Part shown: piece after piece, positions 25,453 through 33,015 of the stretch
Layout of the letters: each line of letters begins with the position of its first letter
How positions within the stretch are numbered: the first letter of the stretch is position 1
Source of the DNA: Bacillota bacterium
GTDB taxonomy: Bacteria; Bacillota; Clostridia; Oscillospirales; Acutalibacteraceae
Length of the DNA stretch: 64,000 nt
Assembly: GCA_023390175.1 (NCBI GenBank)
Contig: JAEWDK010000020.1
Location: 124,001-188,000, forward strand
Direction of reading: 5' to 3'
The notes under the pieces: generated by a model
What the model saw: only the letters and a program-made list of their open reading frames with translations
Told to the model about the DNA's origin: nothing
Databases searched by the model: none
Program-made: the position numbers and the translations under genes

Positions 25453-25839
25453 ATGAAAAAATACGCATTTATATTTTTGACAGGAGGAACGGTTTACCCG
25501 GCTCTGGAAGTTGCTTTTCGCGGACGAACCGATATTTCCATGGCGGCGGCGGGCGGAATTTGCCTTTGCCTGATTGACCGCGTGTGCAACCAGGACATTA
25601 AAAGCAGTCCTCTGGCGGTTCGGTGTTTTGCAGGCTCCGGAATCATCACCGGCGTCGAGTTTTCCATCGGAATACTTGTGAACCTGATACTCAAGATGAA
25701 CGTATGGGATTACTCGCAATTGCCGCTGAATATTTTGGGACAAATCTGCCTGCCATTTTCCCTGCTGTGGTTTGTTGCAACCATACCGGCAATGGGAATT
25801 TGCGGACTGTTTGATAAATCGAAATTTCTGTCAAAATAG
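25453..25839 (+). CDS. Small polytopic membrane protein (CmpB-like putative transporter)
   Basis: Hydrophobic protein of 128 residues with about four membrane helices. The pattern GGTVYPALEVAFRGRTDISM, the GVEFSIGILVN helix and PLNILGQICLPFSLLWF resemble the family annotated as putative ABC-transporter type IV (CmpB), common in Clostridia, but only the general style is recognised. GGGGTGATAAT precedes the ATG. A terminator follows. Function unknown. Confidence 0.7.
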   Translation: MKKYAFIFLTGGTVYPALEVAFRGRTDISMAAAGGICLCLIDRVCNQDIKSSPLAVRCFAGSGIITGVEFSIGILVNLILKMNVWDYSQLPLNILGQICLPFSLLWFVATIPAMGICGLFDKSKFLSK

Positions 25840-25851
25840 AAAAAGAGACGG

Positions 25852-25890
25852 CCTCCCGAAGAAATTAAAAACTTCAGGGAGGTTTTTTTT
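25852..25890 (+). terminator. Terminator after the small membrane protein gene
   Basis: CCTCCCGAAG and CTTCAGGGAGG pair, followed by TTTTTTTT. Confidence 0.9.
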
Positions 25891-25948
25891 AAGAATTGAT
25901 TGACATTACTACCCATAATATGATATTATTATTCTCGCACTTGTGAGT

Positions 25949-26037
25949 GGAGAGGTGTCCGAGTGGTTTAAGGAGCTAGTCTTGAAAACTAGTGATCCCG
26001 CAAGGGACCAAGAGTTCGAATCTCTTCCTCTCCGCCA
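25949..26037 (+). tRNA. tRNA-Ser (anticodon TGA)
   Basis: Acceptor stem GGAGAGG/CCTCTCC, anticodon stem CTAGT/ACTAG around loop CTTGAAA (TGA), a long variable arm with GATCCCGCAAGGGACC, T loop GTTCGAATC and encoded CCA. The long variable arm and discriminator G mark serine. Confidence 0.96.
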
Positions 26038-26076
26038 AATTTTCTTAAAAAATTGAATCAGTTTTTTTCACTACAT

Positions 26077-26166
26077 GGAGAAGTACCCAAGTGGTGAAGG
26101 GGCTCCCCTGCTAAGGGAGTAGGTCGGGTAACCGGCGCAAGGGTTCAAATCCCTTCTTCTCCGCCA
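26077..26166 (+). tRNA. tRNA-Ser (anticodon GCT)
   Basis: Acceptor stem GGAGAAG/CTTCTCC, anticodon stem CTCCC/GGGAG around CTGCTAA (GCT), long variable arm, T loop GTTCAAATC and encoded CCA. Its 3' end may be the attachment site of the accessory region to the right (see findings). Confidence 0.96.
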
Positions 26167-26204
26167 AATCCGCATGAATGCTGAATTCGTGCGGATTTTA
26201 TTTT
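26167..26204 (+). terminator. Terminator of the tRNA-Ser pair
   Basis: AATCCGCATGAA and ATTCGTGCGGATT pair and are followed by TTATTTTG. Confidence 0.85.
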
Positions 26205-26304
26205 GTTTTCAATCATGTCAAAAAGTGGCATGTAAAAGCTGATAAATTAAAGCTATTGCTATTTAGTATTTGCATCGATCTGATTTATACAATTTCAATT
26301 TCCC

Positions 26305-26432
26305 TTGACTTTTCGAACAAACGTGCTATTGTATCAATGTCATACGGTTCGTTACCGCACGGCCCTTCGTGTATCTGCACGATCTGAGGTAGCGGCCCTA
26401 TACTTTTGTAAGAAGTGTAGGGCATTTTTATT
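26305..26432 (+). ncRNA. Candidate small structured RNA with own promoter and terminator
   Basis: TTGACT (26305-26310), 16-base spacer and TATTGT (26327-26332) precede a short GC-rich stretch with small hairpins (CGGT/ACCG at 26345-26355; mutually exclusive CACG-CGTG-CACG pairings at 26358-26380) and a terminator, GCCCTATACTT with GAAGTGTAGGGC (26395-26423), followed by ATTTTTATT. No open frame of note lies inside. The RNA class was not recognised. Transcript would be about 95 nt. Confidence 0.45.
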
Positions 26433-26530
26433 GCTAAAAGTTAACATCTTGAAAATGATTATAAGAAAGTTCCCTTGCCGGCTTTTTATGACCAACAAGG
26501 AAACGAAGGTTTCAGCTGATTGATTTAAAA

Positions 26531-27070
26531 TCAGGAGAGTGTAATGCTGCCGGATGCGATCGGCAGATTTGCGTAGTTTGCGTCCGTCATGGAAAGAGTT
26601 CTCATTGCCGCGAGGCTATTAGTTACCTCAATCGTTTGAGCTGAGGTTGTCATTGTTGTATTTACGAGCGAAGGGTCAAATTCATGATCTCCGTCCGACG
26701 CGGTCTGCTTATAATAGATCAGCGGCGCACCGGTTGCAGCGAAAGGCACGAAATCGAAAACGGCATTACCAGATGCGTCTGATGTGACGGCGGCGCCGTA
26801 AGTGGTTCCACCGGAATCGCAGCGGGCAAAGGCTGCTCCGACAATCGGTGTTCCTCCGGCTGTACCGTCCTCGGTGACATGCAAAGTCAGTGTCCCGGTG
26901 GAGGCAATTGTAAAGGCATAACTGTTCGTCCTTGCTGTGACGTCTTGCGTGGCTGGCAGAACCGATGCATTATTATACCCCGTTACATCTGCCGCTACTG
27001 AATATTGTCCGTTCAGAACTCGTCCAGTACCGGAACCGTTGGATATATTAATTACATATGGCTTTGGCAT
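26531..27070 (-). CDS. Hypothetical protein with SpaA/Cna-B-like beta domains
   Basis: Protein of 179 residues, Thr/Ala/Ser-rich and beta-predicted. Residues about 55-140 (TGTLTLHVTEDGTAGGTPIVGAAF onward) look like a prealbumin-type/Cna-B repeat as found in pilins and surface adhesins, but no signal peptide, sortase motif or membrane anchor is present. It ends MTDANYANLPIASGSITLS, very close to the end of the upstream protein. AAGGAG lies 10 bases before ATG 27070, and its start overlaps the end of the upstream gene by 19 bases. Function unknown; a structural protein of a mobile element is possible. Confidence 0.7.
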   Translation of the reverse strand: MPKPYVINISNGSGTGRVLNGQYSVAADVTGYNNASVLPATQDVTARTNSYAFTIASTGTLTLHVTEDGTAGGTPIVGAAFARCDSGGTTYGAAVTSDASGNAVFDFVPFAATGAPLIYYKQTASDGDHEFDPSLVNTTMTTSAQTIEVTNSLAAMRTLSMTDANYANLPIASGSITLS

Positions 27071-27432
27071 AGAAATAAATCTCCTTTTAAAATTGGCAGA
27101 CCCATATATTTCTGGTCTGTAAGATGAAAAGTGGCGTTATTGTAATCAGGTGCGAATAGATCTCGGTTGAAAATAAAGTACAATCCATAGGTCTCATGTG
27201 GATTAAGCCTTACCCACCGTGATGCAGCCTTAGGGGATATACATTCAGGCGATTCAACTCGTACCTCATATTTATCGTATGCGTTGACTTTTAATTCAGT
27301 GATTCCACACTTTGAAGAACATCCATAGAATACTGTTTTATTTCTTGAATCTATTACTGATACTTTATAGGATAAAGTATTACATTTATTTGGTAAACAC
27401 TTTATAATAACTTTCCCTTCTTGTTCTTTCAC
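27052..27432 (-). CDS. Hypothetical protein, cysteine-containing beta protein
   Basis: Protein of 126 residues, not recognised. It has two short cysteine clusters (KCLPNKC and CSSKC), a beta-rich core and the ending FHLTDQKYMGLPILKGDLFL, which matches the C-terminal motif of the next gene (T-D-x-x-Y-x-x-L-P-I). GTG 27432 follows GAGGTG by 5 bases. The two genes overlap and are surely one unit; they lie near the left end of the accessory region. Confidence 0.65.
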   Translation of the reverse strand: MKEQEGKVIIKCLPNKCNTLSYKVSVIDSRNKTVFYGCSSKCGITELKVNAYDKYEVRVESPECISPKAASRWVRLNPHETYGLYFIFNRDLFAPDYNNATFHLTDQKYMGLPILKGDLFLCQSHM

Positions 27433-27532
27433 AGCAACACCTCATTTGAGTTGTCATTAACATTAGGTTATGATGAAAAGCCGATCTATGTTAATTTGAC
27501 TTTTTCAAAAGTTACGCCGCTCAATAAATAAA

Positions 27533-27562
27533 AAGCCTGCCAGGTTGATCCCTGACAGGCTT
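27533..27562 (-). terminator. Terminator after the small membrane protein gene
   Basis: AAGCCTGCCAGG and CCTGACAGGCTT pair; the minus strand then runs into TTTTATTTATT. Confidence 0.85.
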
Positions 27563-27582
27563 ATCTATATTTTCTTATTTCT

Positions 27583-27738
27583 CTATGAACCTGAATTATT
27601 CTCGTTGCGGGACTTAACCCAACTTCTGATTTTTTTAAAAGGTCCCAACTTATTTTCATACATAAAAAAGGCTATCATAAGGAACGTTTGAAAAAGGCTC
27701 GCAAATACTGCGATATTTGATAATAAATTCATATCCAT
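27583..27738 (-). CDS. Small single-span membrane protein
   Basis: A 51-residue protein starting MDMNLLSNIAVFASLFQTFL, with one hydrophobic helix (about 5-26) and a basic tail (KIRSWVKSRNENNSGS). GGAGGG lies 8 bases before ATG 27738 and a terminator follows the stop, so it looks genuine. The shape recalls small holin-like or phage-borne membrane peptides; no function is assigned. Confidence 0.6.
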   Translation of the reverse strand: MDMNLLSNIAVFASLFQTFLMIAFFMYENKLGPFKKIRSWVKSRNENNSGS

Positions 27739-27825
27739 ATTTACAGCCCTCCTTAAATATTTTCAATTTATAAATATCATATTTTTTCTAAAATGTCAAC
27801 ATAAAATTTTCTTTTTGCACAAAAT

Positions 27826-27855
27826 GGTCCTCTCAACCGCAATGGCTGAGAGGGC
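27826..27855 (-). terminator. Terminator
   Basis: CCTCTCA and TGAGAGG pair around a short loop with an inner ACC/GGT pair; on the minus strand the hairpin runs into ATTTTGTGC. It lies just past the stop codon at 27875. Confidence 0.75.
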
Positions 27856-27874
27856 TATCATTATTATGTATATA

Positions 27875-28129
27875 TTATTGTACCGTGGTGCCGCCCGTGG
27901 GAGGGTTTGGCGCTGTGTTATTCTCGACTGCTGTTGCTGCAGCCTGCTGGGTAGAATCGGCTGGTGTCGATACAACCTCACCAAGTAAATTCTGCGCAGC
28001 TTCCGCCGGAATGGCCTGGTCTGCTTTACTCTCTACTTGACTTTTGAGGTTTGCTACAATCCGCATTAAAAAAGGCGGTAGCACCACACCGATATCTGCG
28101 ATATTTTCGAGGATAAAGCCGATCTGCAT
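27875..28129 (-). CDS. Hypothetical protein, probable fragment
   Basis: An 84-residue frame: a hydrophobic N-terminal part (IGFILENIADIGVVLPPFLM), then an Ala/Thr-rich hydrophilic tail ending NPPTGGTTVQ. The composition looks coding and a terminator follows, but the start overlaps the end of the TnpW-like frame and has only a weak ribosome site. It may be the remaining 3' part of a larger gene joined by a deletion at about 28125. Confidence 0.45.
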   Translation of the reverse strand: MQIGFILENIADIGVVLPPFLMRIVANLKSQVESKADQAIPAEAAQNLLGEVVSTPADSTQQAAATAVENNTAPNPPTGGTTVQ

Positions 28130-28313
28130 CGGCTCTCATCAGCTTTATTAGAATAGTTCCCAGCGTGTCATGCCCATCTTCTTGAAAGACAGGTTCCACA
28201 ATGAAAGTCTTACCATCCACCTTATAGGTGGATGACTTGTTTAAACGATTGCGCCCGGAAGTACCGGGTGGTATATTGCTGTTGCAGGCAGCAGTTTGTA
28301 TGCTTTTTATCAT
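28026..28313 (-). CDS. TnpW-like transposon-encoded small protein (possibly truncated)
   Basis: A 95-residue frame from ATG 28313, with GGAGG four bases upstream. The core TYKVDGKTFIVEPVFQEDG followed by LGTILIKLMRADAD resembles TnpW proteins carried beside relaxases in clostridial mobilisable elements. After ADAD the sequence turns Arg-rich and no longer looks like the family, while another frame takes over, which suggests a deletion junction near 28125. It sits directly after the relaxase remnant. Confidence 0.5.
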   Translation of the reverse strand: MIKSIQTAACNSNIPPGTSGRNRLNKSSTYKVDGKTFIVEPVFQEDGHDTLGTILIKLMRADADRLYPRKYRRYRCGATAFFNADCSKPQKSSRE

Positions 28314-28385
28314 TATGCCTCCAGATAAAATCAGCCGCACCGTATATCTCGTATCTGCACTGCCCTCACGGGCAGCGCGAAACAA

Positions 28386-29085
28386 TACTTTGGCCCAGCG
28401 TTCGTAGCCGATGCCTTTTCCGGCGCGGAGCTTGGCCTGAATATCCACCAGCAGATTGATTTGTTTCTCGGACACAGATTGAATTATTTCCTTGTGCGGT
28501 TCGTGCGCTTTTTTGCCGGAGAGGACGGCCCGCAGTTCCGCTTCTCCGTAACCGCTACCGAGCGTGTCCAGCCGGATAAACCGCTTTTGATTTTTACCAC
28601 ACAGGGCGGGAACTTTTCCCGCCTTGATTTCATATCCGGCTTCCCGCAAGAGCTTCAGAAGACATCGAAATCAGCTGGCTTTTTGGCAAGGGACGTGGAG
28701 TTCCAGATGATATGATTATGAATGTGGTGTTTGTCGATGTGGGTGCAGACGATGAAAGCGTGATTTTCGTTCGTAAACCGTCTGGCAAGCTCACAGCCGA
28801 TCCGGTTCGCTTCCCCGGTGTGACCTCGCAGGGGAAGAAGGACTGCCTGAGATGGTAGGCGATCACATCGTCTGCGCCGCGCGTCCTACCTGTAAGGGCA
28901 GCATACTGCCGTTTGAAAAAAAGAAACTCGGTGTCGGCTGTGCGGCTGTCACACTCATAGCCGGTAATTAGCCTGCCGTAATCCGTTTTCGCCGGATTCT
29001 CGGTGTAATCAATAATGTCGCTGATTGCCATACCGACGTCCCGGCCCTTGCCGGTATGCAATGGCATCAGCCGCGTTGTTGCCAT
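28386..29085 (-). pseudogene. Decayed relaxase (mobilisation nuclease)
   Basis: Three pieces in different frames together read as a clostridial conjugative-element relaxase. From ATG 29085 (GGAGGAG upstream) the N terminus ATTRLMPLHTGKGRDVGMA continues to FFPCEVTPG; a one-base change then shifts the frame to EANRIGCELARRF and the metal-binding motif THIDKHHIHNHIIWN; a second shift and a loss of coding length lead to LREAGYEIKAGKV through NLLVDIQAKLRAGKG. The catalytic His cluster is intact but the chain is broken, so the gene is non-functional. Confidence 0.85.
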
Positions 29086-29100
29086 AAACACTCCTCCCTA

Positions 29101-29130
29101 TAAAATAAAAAAGGAAGCTATGAAGCTTCC
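29101..29130 (-). terminator. Terminator upstream of the relaxase remnant
   Basis: GGAAGCT and AGCTTCC pair over a four-base loop and run into TTTTTTATTTTA on the minus strand. Confidence 0.75.
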
Positions 29131-29419
29131 TGAAGTATATATAGCAATTAACCGGTTATTCTCGATTATTTTTTTCTAAGGGAAAGGCATGTGGATGACT
29201 TACAAATTGTTATTTAATCTGCTATAATATATGTAATAATTCGCCAAATAGAAATGAGCTATCATAAGGTTTGCGGTTAAGTGTAGATAATAGCAATACC
29301 AGCTAATATATTGTCAATAGTAAATTTGCTCAATTAGCTTTTGAAAAAAGGTACAACAAATAAGCCCGACCAAATTCCGGCAAAATTTTAGGTCCGGCAA
29401 TAATTTCTTTTCATTTACC
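29131..29419. other. AT-rich flank downstream of the IS110-type transposase
   Basis: No coding frame is supported. The stretch near 29360-29400 (CCGGCAAAATTTTAGGTCCGG) may belong to the non-coding right end of the insertion sequence. Confidence 0.4.
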
Positions 29420-30628
29420 TTATGATGGGTAGACTTCTAAGACCCTTGCATAGTAAATTCTCAGGAATTTATTCATGGCCGCCACTTTTGCAACCATTTT
29501 TGCCTTACCCTCTGCCTCTTTTTTCAGCATAAAGTCATACACAGCAGAGTCTTCCTTTGGCAGCTTAAGCTTTAGTGCCATCATTACCTCGAAACAAAGT
29601 TTCCTCAGCTGCGGAGAACCGCGCTTTGAAATATGACGTTTTGTTCCATCAAATGTACCAGATTGATACGGCGGTGCATCGAGTCCAGCATAAGCCACAA
29701 GAGCGCTTCCATTGTGGAAACGCCGCACATCGCCAATTTCAGCAATCAGAAGCACGCTCAGACGTTCTCCAACACCTTTCATAGCTGATACAACTGAATA
29801 CTCTGGCAATTGGCTTGCCAAAAGCTGCATTTGTGATAGGATAGTAGCTAACGTCAGATTAGTGGTATTTAGATTTCTGGCGGCTTCCAGTATGAGCATT
29901 TTGGCCGATGGCATACTGGATGGCAACTTAGGGGTACCGTCCTTTGCCAGAGCATAGATCTCTTTGGCTTTGCTTTCGCTAGAACGGTATCCTTTCTTTT
30001 TTGCCCAAGTGTTATATGCAACAACAAAGGCTTTCTCAGATTTTTTAGATATGATATCAAAATGCCAGAAGGTTGTAGCGAAATCACAGAGTTTGCACTT
30101 GGATTTATCTGTGCAGTGTGATTGAAGCAAGCGGTCTATTTCAGGGGCAGTTTGGTCAAGAAGATCCAGCATTCGGTTCAGTGCAGCTACTCTCATCTCT
30201 ATGTAGTTTGTGTATTGACGTCCAAGCAACTTGAGTTCTTCATAAACCGCTTCACGATGCTCATACGGCCTCAATATGAGCCATTTTTCGATGCCGTATT
30301 GAGCAAGCTTTATTGCATCCAGTTTATCGGTTTTACCTTTGCGAAGACTTGCTGTGGTATATTTCTTTATAACAAGTGGATTTTCCACAGTAACAAAAAC
30401 ATCTGCATCAAGCAAGGCATTTAGAATTGGGTAATGATACGTTCCAGTAGATTCCATCACGGCTCTCACTGGTTCACCAAAAGATTTTAACAGGAAAATT
30501 AATGATTGTAGTTCTGTTGCCGTATGGGCAACATCTCGAGGTGGGACAAGAACTTCACCATAAGATTTCATAATGCAGATTGTACTCTTACCCTTCGCGG
30601 CATCTATGCCGATACTGATCATGCGCAT
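29420..30628 (-). CDS. IS110 family transposase
   Basis: DEDD-type recombinase of 402 residues. The N-terminal RuvC-like domain starts ISIGIDAAKGKSTICIM (first Asp) with VMESTGTYHYPILNAL (Glu, near 60) and GKTDKLDAIKLAQYG (Asp, near 97). A coiled coil is in the middle. The C-terminal Transposase_20 domain has MKGVGERLSVLLIAEIGDVR, FHNGSALVAYAGLDAPPYQSG and the serine motif SKRGSPQLRKLCFE near 345. Length and motifs are intact. In IS110 the enzyme works with a bridge RNA encoded upstream of the gene. Confidence 0.95.
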   Translation of the reverse strand: MRMISIGIDAAKGKSTICIMKSYGEVLVPPRDVAHTATELQSLIFLLKSFGEPVRAVMESTGTYHYPILNALLDADVFVTVENPLVIKKYTTASLRKGKTDKLDAIKLAQYGIEKWLILRPYEHREAVYEELKLLGRQYTNYIEMRVAALNRMLDLLDQTAPEIDRLLQSHCTDKSKCKLCDFATTFWHFDIISKKSEKAFVVAYNTWAKKKGYRSSESKAKEIYALAKDGTPKLPSSMPSAKMLILEAARNLNTTNLTLATILSQMQLLASQLPEYSVVSAMKGVGERLSVLLIAEIGDVRRFHNGSALVAYAGLDAPPYQSGTFDGTKRHISKRGSPQLRKLCFEVMMALKLKLPKEDSAVYDFMLKKEAEGKAKMVAKVAAMNKFLRIYYARVLEVYPS

Positions 30629-30727
30629 TCCCCCTTAAAAGTTCTTTGTAATGGCATCCATCTACCTCGTTGCGAATCAATATGGCGTGTTACGCGAAAG
30701 CAAAGTTTCAACCAGCTAAATCGAATG

Positions 30728-30816
30728 TTTTACAACGGGAGATGGCCGACTCTATTGCTATCGGATGCGAAATCCATAATGTGAACCGTCGGACCATTCT
30801 ATCTCCCATTGTAAAA
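30728..30816 (-). ncRNA. Candidate bridge RNA stem-loop of the IS110 element
   Basis: TTTTACAACGGGAGAT (30728-30743) pairs with ATCTCCCATTGTAAAA (30801-30816), a 16-bp stem with one wobble, enclosing 57 bases. It lies about 100 bases upstream of the transposase start, where IS110-group elements encode the bridge RNA. Limits of the RNA and its target- and donor-binding loops were not assigned. Confidence 0.5.
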
Positions 30817-31026
30817 GAACGAGAGCAAACACTCAATAAGAATGCTTACTCTCTATTTGTACCATCTTGTTAATTCAGAAGCAGATGGATTTTATATCTA
30901 TTCAATTTTCTTGTGCGGGTAAGCGGAACACTATGATGTTCCTTCTCTGTCTCGACCAGTTTGTTTATATGGATATGCAGTTTTTTCATTTGGCAGAGCA
31001 AAAAATCAGAATTTTGGAGGTAAAAG

Positions 31027-31416
31027 ATGACATTCGGACAAGTAAAGAGCTTTTATGAAAGTAAAGAAAACATTCCTTGTGATATTACAACATATTTAAT
31101 AAGTAAAGGCTTTCATCAGCGTTATGGATCAGGTTATTTAGCAAATGTAAAATCGGGTGATATTCCAAGCCAATGGCAGCATATTATGAATCATTGTGAT
31201 GGAAGAGAAAAAAATGAAACATATCATTATACGCCATGCGGGGAACTGGTTTTTTGGATGGCAGAGGTTTCAAATGCGGTTGATCCGAAAGAGTTAGAGA
31301 AATTGGCAGATGAGATAATAGATAGTGGGGCCATAAATAATCGAAGAGTATGGAATAATAAAATTAAGAATCTTTGTTGGGAAAGTATAAAGCGAAAAAT
31401 TGAAAACAAGCAATAA
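31027..31416 (+). CDS. Hypothetical protein
   Basis: Protein of 129 residues, not recognised; mostly helical, with no signal peptide or membrane segment. Residues 1-60 (MTFGQVKSFYESK, SKGFHQRYGSGYLANVKSG) contain a short possible helix-turn-helix; the middle has GELVFWMAEVSNAV. GGAGG lies 6 bases before the ATG. GC is lower than in the core genome. It is followed 25-120 bases downstream by a copy of the recurrent element described in the findings. Confidence 0.65.
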   Translation: MTFGQVKSFYESKENIPCDITTYLISKGFHQRYGSGYLANVKSGDIPSQWQHIMNHCDGREKNETYHYTPCGELVFWMAEVSNAVDPKELEKLADEIIDSGAINNRRVWNNKIKNLCWESIKRKIENKQ

Positions 31417-31439
31417 TAAAATTTTTATTAAGGCGATTT

Positions 31440-31536
31440 TAAGATAATAATCTGCGTGTTTTGAACTGCGCATAAGCGGGATAATGGGCATTTCCGCCTA
31501 AGTAAGTCTTAGCAAATAATGAGCAGTTCGTATAAG
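31440..31536 (+). repeat. Recurrent intergenic element, copy A (divergent)
   Basis: TTGAACTGCGCATAAG (31461-31476) and, in inverted orientation, GAGCAGTTCGTATAAG (31521-31536) frame about 75 bases after the stop codon of the preceding gene. It is related to the copies at 34696, 39364 and 40002. Confidence 0.4.
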
Positions 31537-31660
31537 TTTCCAATCGAGGCTAATACATGTAAGAATTATTAGGTACAATCGATTTTGAAATTCACTAAGT
31601 ATGATTAGTTTATATTTTTGTTGATAAGCAACAGGACAATAATAAAAGGAGGTGGCAATA

Positions 31661-31894
31661 ATGTTAAGAAATTTCGAAGTAATAAGCAAACTGAAGTCTC
31701 AGTATGGAATTGTAATAAGGAGTTCCCAGCAGCTGAATAAAATTCTTGAAGGTATGGGAATAATTAAAAACATCGGTGGCGATTGGTGGCAAACTGATCT
31801 TGGAATGAAATTCTCACCATACATAACAAAGACTCTACGCGCCAATGAATGGCTTGAAAGCATAGTAGACTATATCGCAAAGAATTATAAATAA
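31661..31894 (+). CDS. Hypothetical small protein
   Basis: Protein of 77 residues, not recognised. It may hold a winged-helix-like fold (SSQQLNKILEGMGIIKNIGG, then WWQTDLGMKFSP), a pattern reminiscent of the C-terminal domain of phage antirepressors, but this is only a resemblance. AGGAGG lies 8 bases before ATG 31661. It stands about 110 bases before the mcrB-like gene, in the same direction. Confidence 0.6.
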   Translation: MLRNFEVISKLKSQYGIVIRSSQQLNKILEGMGIIKNIGGDWWQTDLGMKFSPYITKTLRANEWLESIVDYIAKNYK

Positions 31895-32007
31895 CTATAA
31901 GGGATTTCCTCGAAAAGTAGATAAATGCCTATTATGTTTAATTAGCTTCAGATTATCAGTTTGACAATTCAAGAAGTGAGTACAAGCATATCCATAAGGT
32001 AAATTGG

Positions 32008-33015
32008 GTGAAAAGCGGCGAATGGGAGCACCCGGGACAAGCGGCCATGAAAACCTTGACAGATATTACCCCTTATACGGATTATGTGCAAAAACTGGAA
32101 CTGTTGTTTATTGAAGACGGTGTTGAGACCGACAATGAGCTAGAAATTATTTATCCAGATTACACACAGGATGATTTCCTCAGCGAAGTTTTCATGAGTG
32201 AAGAGCGTTACAATACTCTTAAAGGGTTACTTCTCAGAAAAAAGAATATTATTCTACAGGGTGCGCCGGGCGTAGGTAAAACTTTTGCTGCCCAGCGTCT
32301 TGCGTTTTCCGTTATGGGCGTCAAAGATGCCAGTCGTATCAAAGTTGTTCAATTCCATCAAAGTTATAGCTATGAGGATTTCGTCATGGGATATCGACCG
32401 GACGGAAATGGCTTTAAGCTTGCTAAAGGACCTTTCTACGATTTTTGCAAAAGAGCTGAAGAAGACAATGAACGTCCATACTTTTTTATCATCGATGAAA
32501 TCAACCGAGGCAACCTGAGTAAAATTTTTGGCGAACTGTTGATGCTTATCGAGAGCGATAAACGAGATGAGAAAAATGCGATTCGTCTGCTTTATGCGGA
32601 TGAGCAGTTTTATGTTCCGGCCAATATGCACATTATCGGCATGATGAATACTGCCGATCGTAGCCTTGCCATGATTGACTATGCATTACGCAGACGATTT
32701 GCCTTTTTTGATATGGAACCAGCATTCTCTACCGATGGTTTCAAGACACGACAGATCGCAATACAGAACCCAAAGTTTGACAAGCTCATCTCCACAATTG
32801 AAGCGCTGAATAAGGAAATTGCTCAAGATGCTTCCCTCGGTGCAGGATTCCGCATCGGTCATAGTTATTTTTGTACCTCTGATGTGATTGATAATACATG
32901 GCTTTCCTCAGTTGTAGAATTTGAATTGTTGCCCTTGCTGCAAGAGTATTGGTTTGACGAGCCTTCAAAAATTGAAAGCTGGGCGTTGCGACTGAGGGAT
33001 GCGATCAATGGCTGA
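32008..33015 (+). CDS. mcrB: McrB-like AAA+ GTPase, N-terminally truncated
   Basis: NTP-driven subunit of a McrBC restriction system that cuts modified foreign DNA. The 335 residues contain the McrB AAA+ core: Walker A GAPGVGKT near 85, FHQSYSYEDFVMGYRP near 116, Walker B FFIIDEINRGNLSKIFGELL near 160, sensor MMNTADRSLAMIDYALRRRF near 213. The modified-base-reading N-terminal domain is missing. Coding-like sequence (DYQFDNSRSEYKHIHKVNW) continues upstream of GTG 32008 to a stop near 31939, so the gene was cut at its 5' end. AAGG before GTG 32008 could still allow expression. It overlaps mcrC by 8 bases. Confidence 0.88.
   Translation: MKSGEWEHPGQAAMKTLTDITPYTDYVQKLELLFIEDGVETDNELEIIYPDYTQDDFLSEVFMSEERYNTLKGLLLRKKNIILQGAPGVGKTFAAQRLAFSVMGVKDASRIKVVQFHQSYSYEDFVMGYRPDGNGFKLAKGPFYDFCKRAEEDNERPYFFIIDEINRGNLSKIFGELLMLIESDKRDEKNAIRLLYADEQFYVPANMHIIGMMNTADRSLAMIDYALRRRFAFFDMEPAFSTDGFKTRQIAIQNPKFDKLISTIEALNKEIAQDASLGAGFRIGHSYFCTSDVIDNTWLSSVVEFELLPLLQEYWFDEPSKIESWALRLRDAING

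Larger units (their letters stand above)
29420..30840 (-). mobile_element. IS110-family insertion sequence (limits unresolved)
   Basis: A full-length IS110-type transposase with a non-coding upstream stretch of about 200 bases that holds a long inverted repeat. IS110 elements lack terminal inverted repeats and give no clear target duplication, so the borders cannot be fixed from this sequence. It lies between conjugation debris and the mcrBC block. Confidence 0.7.
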
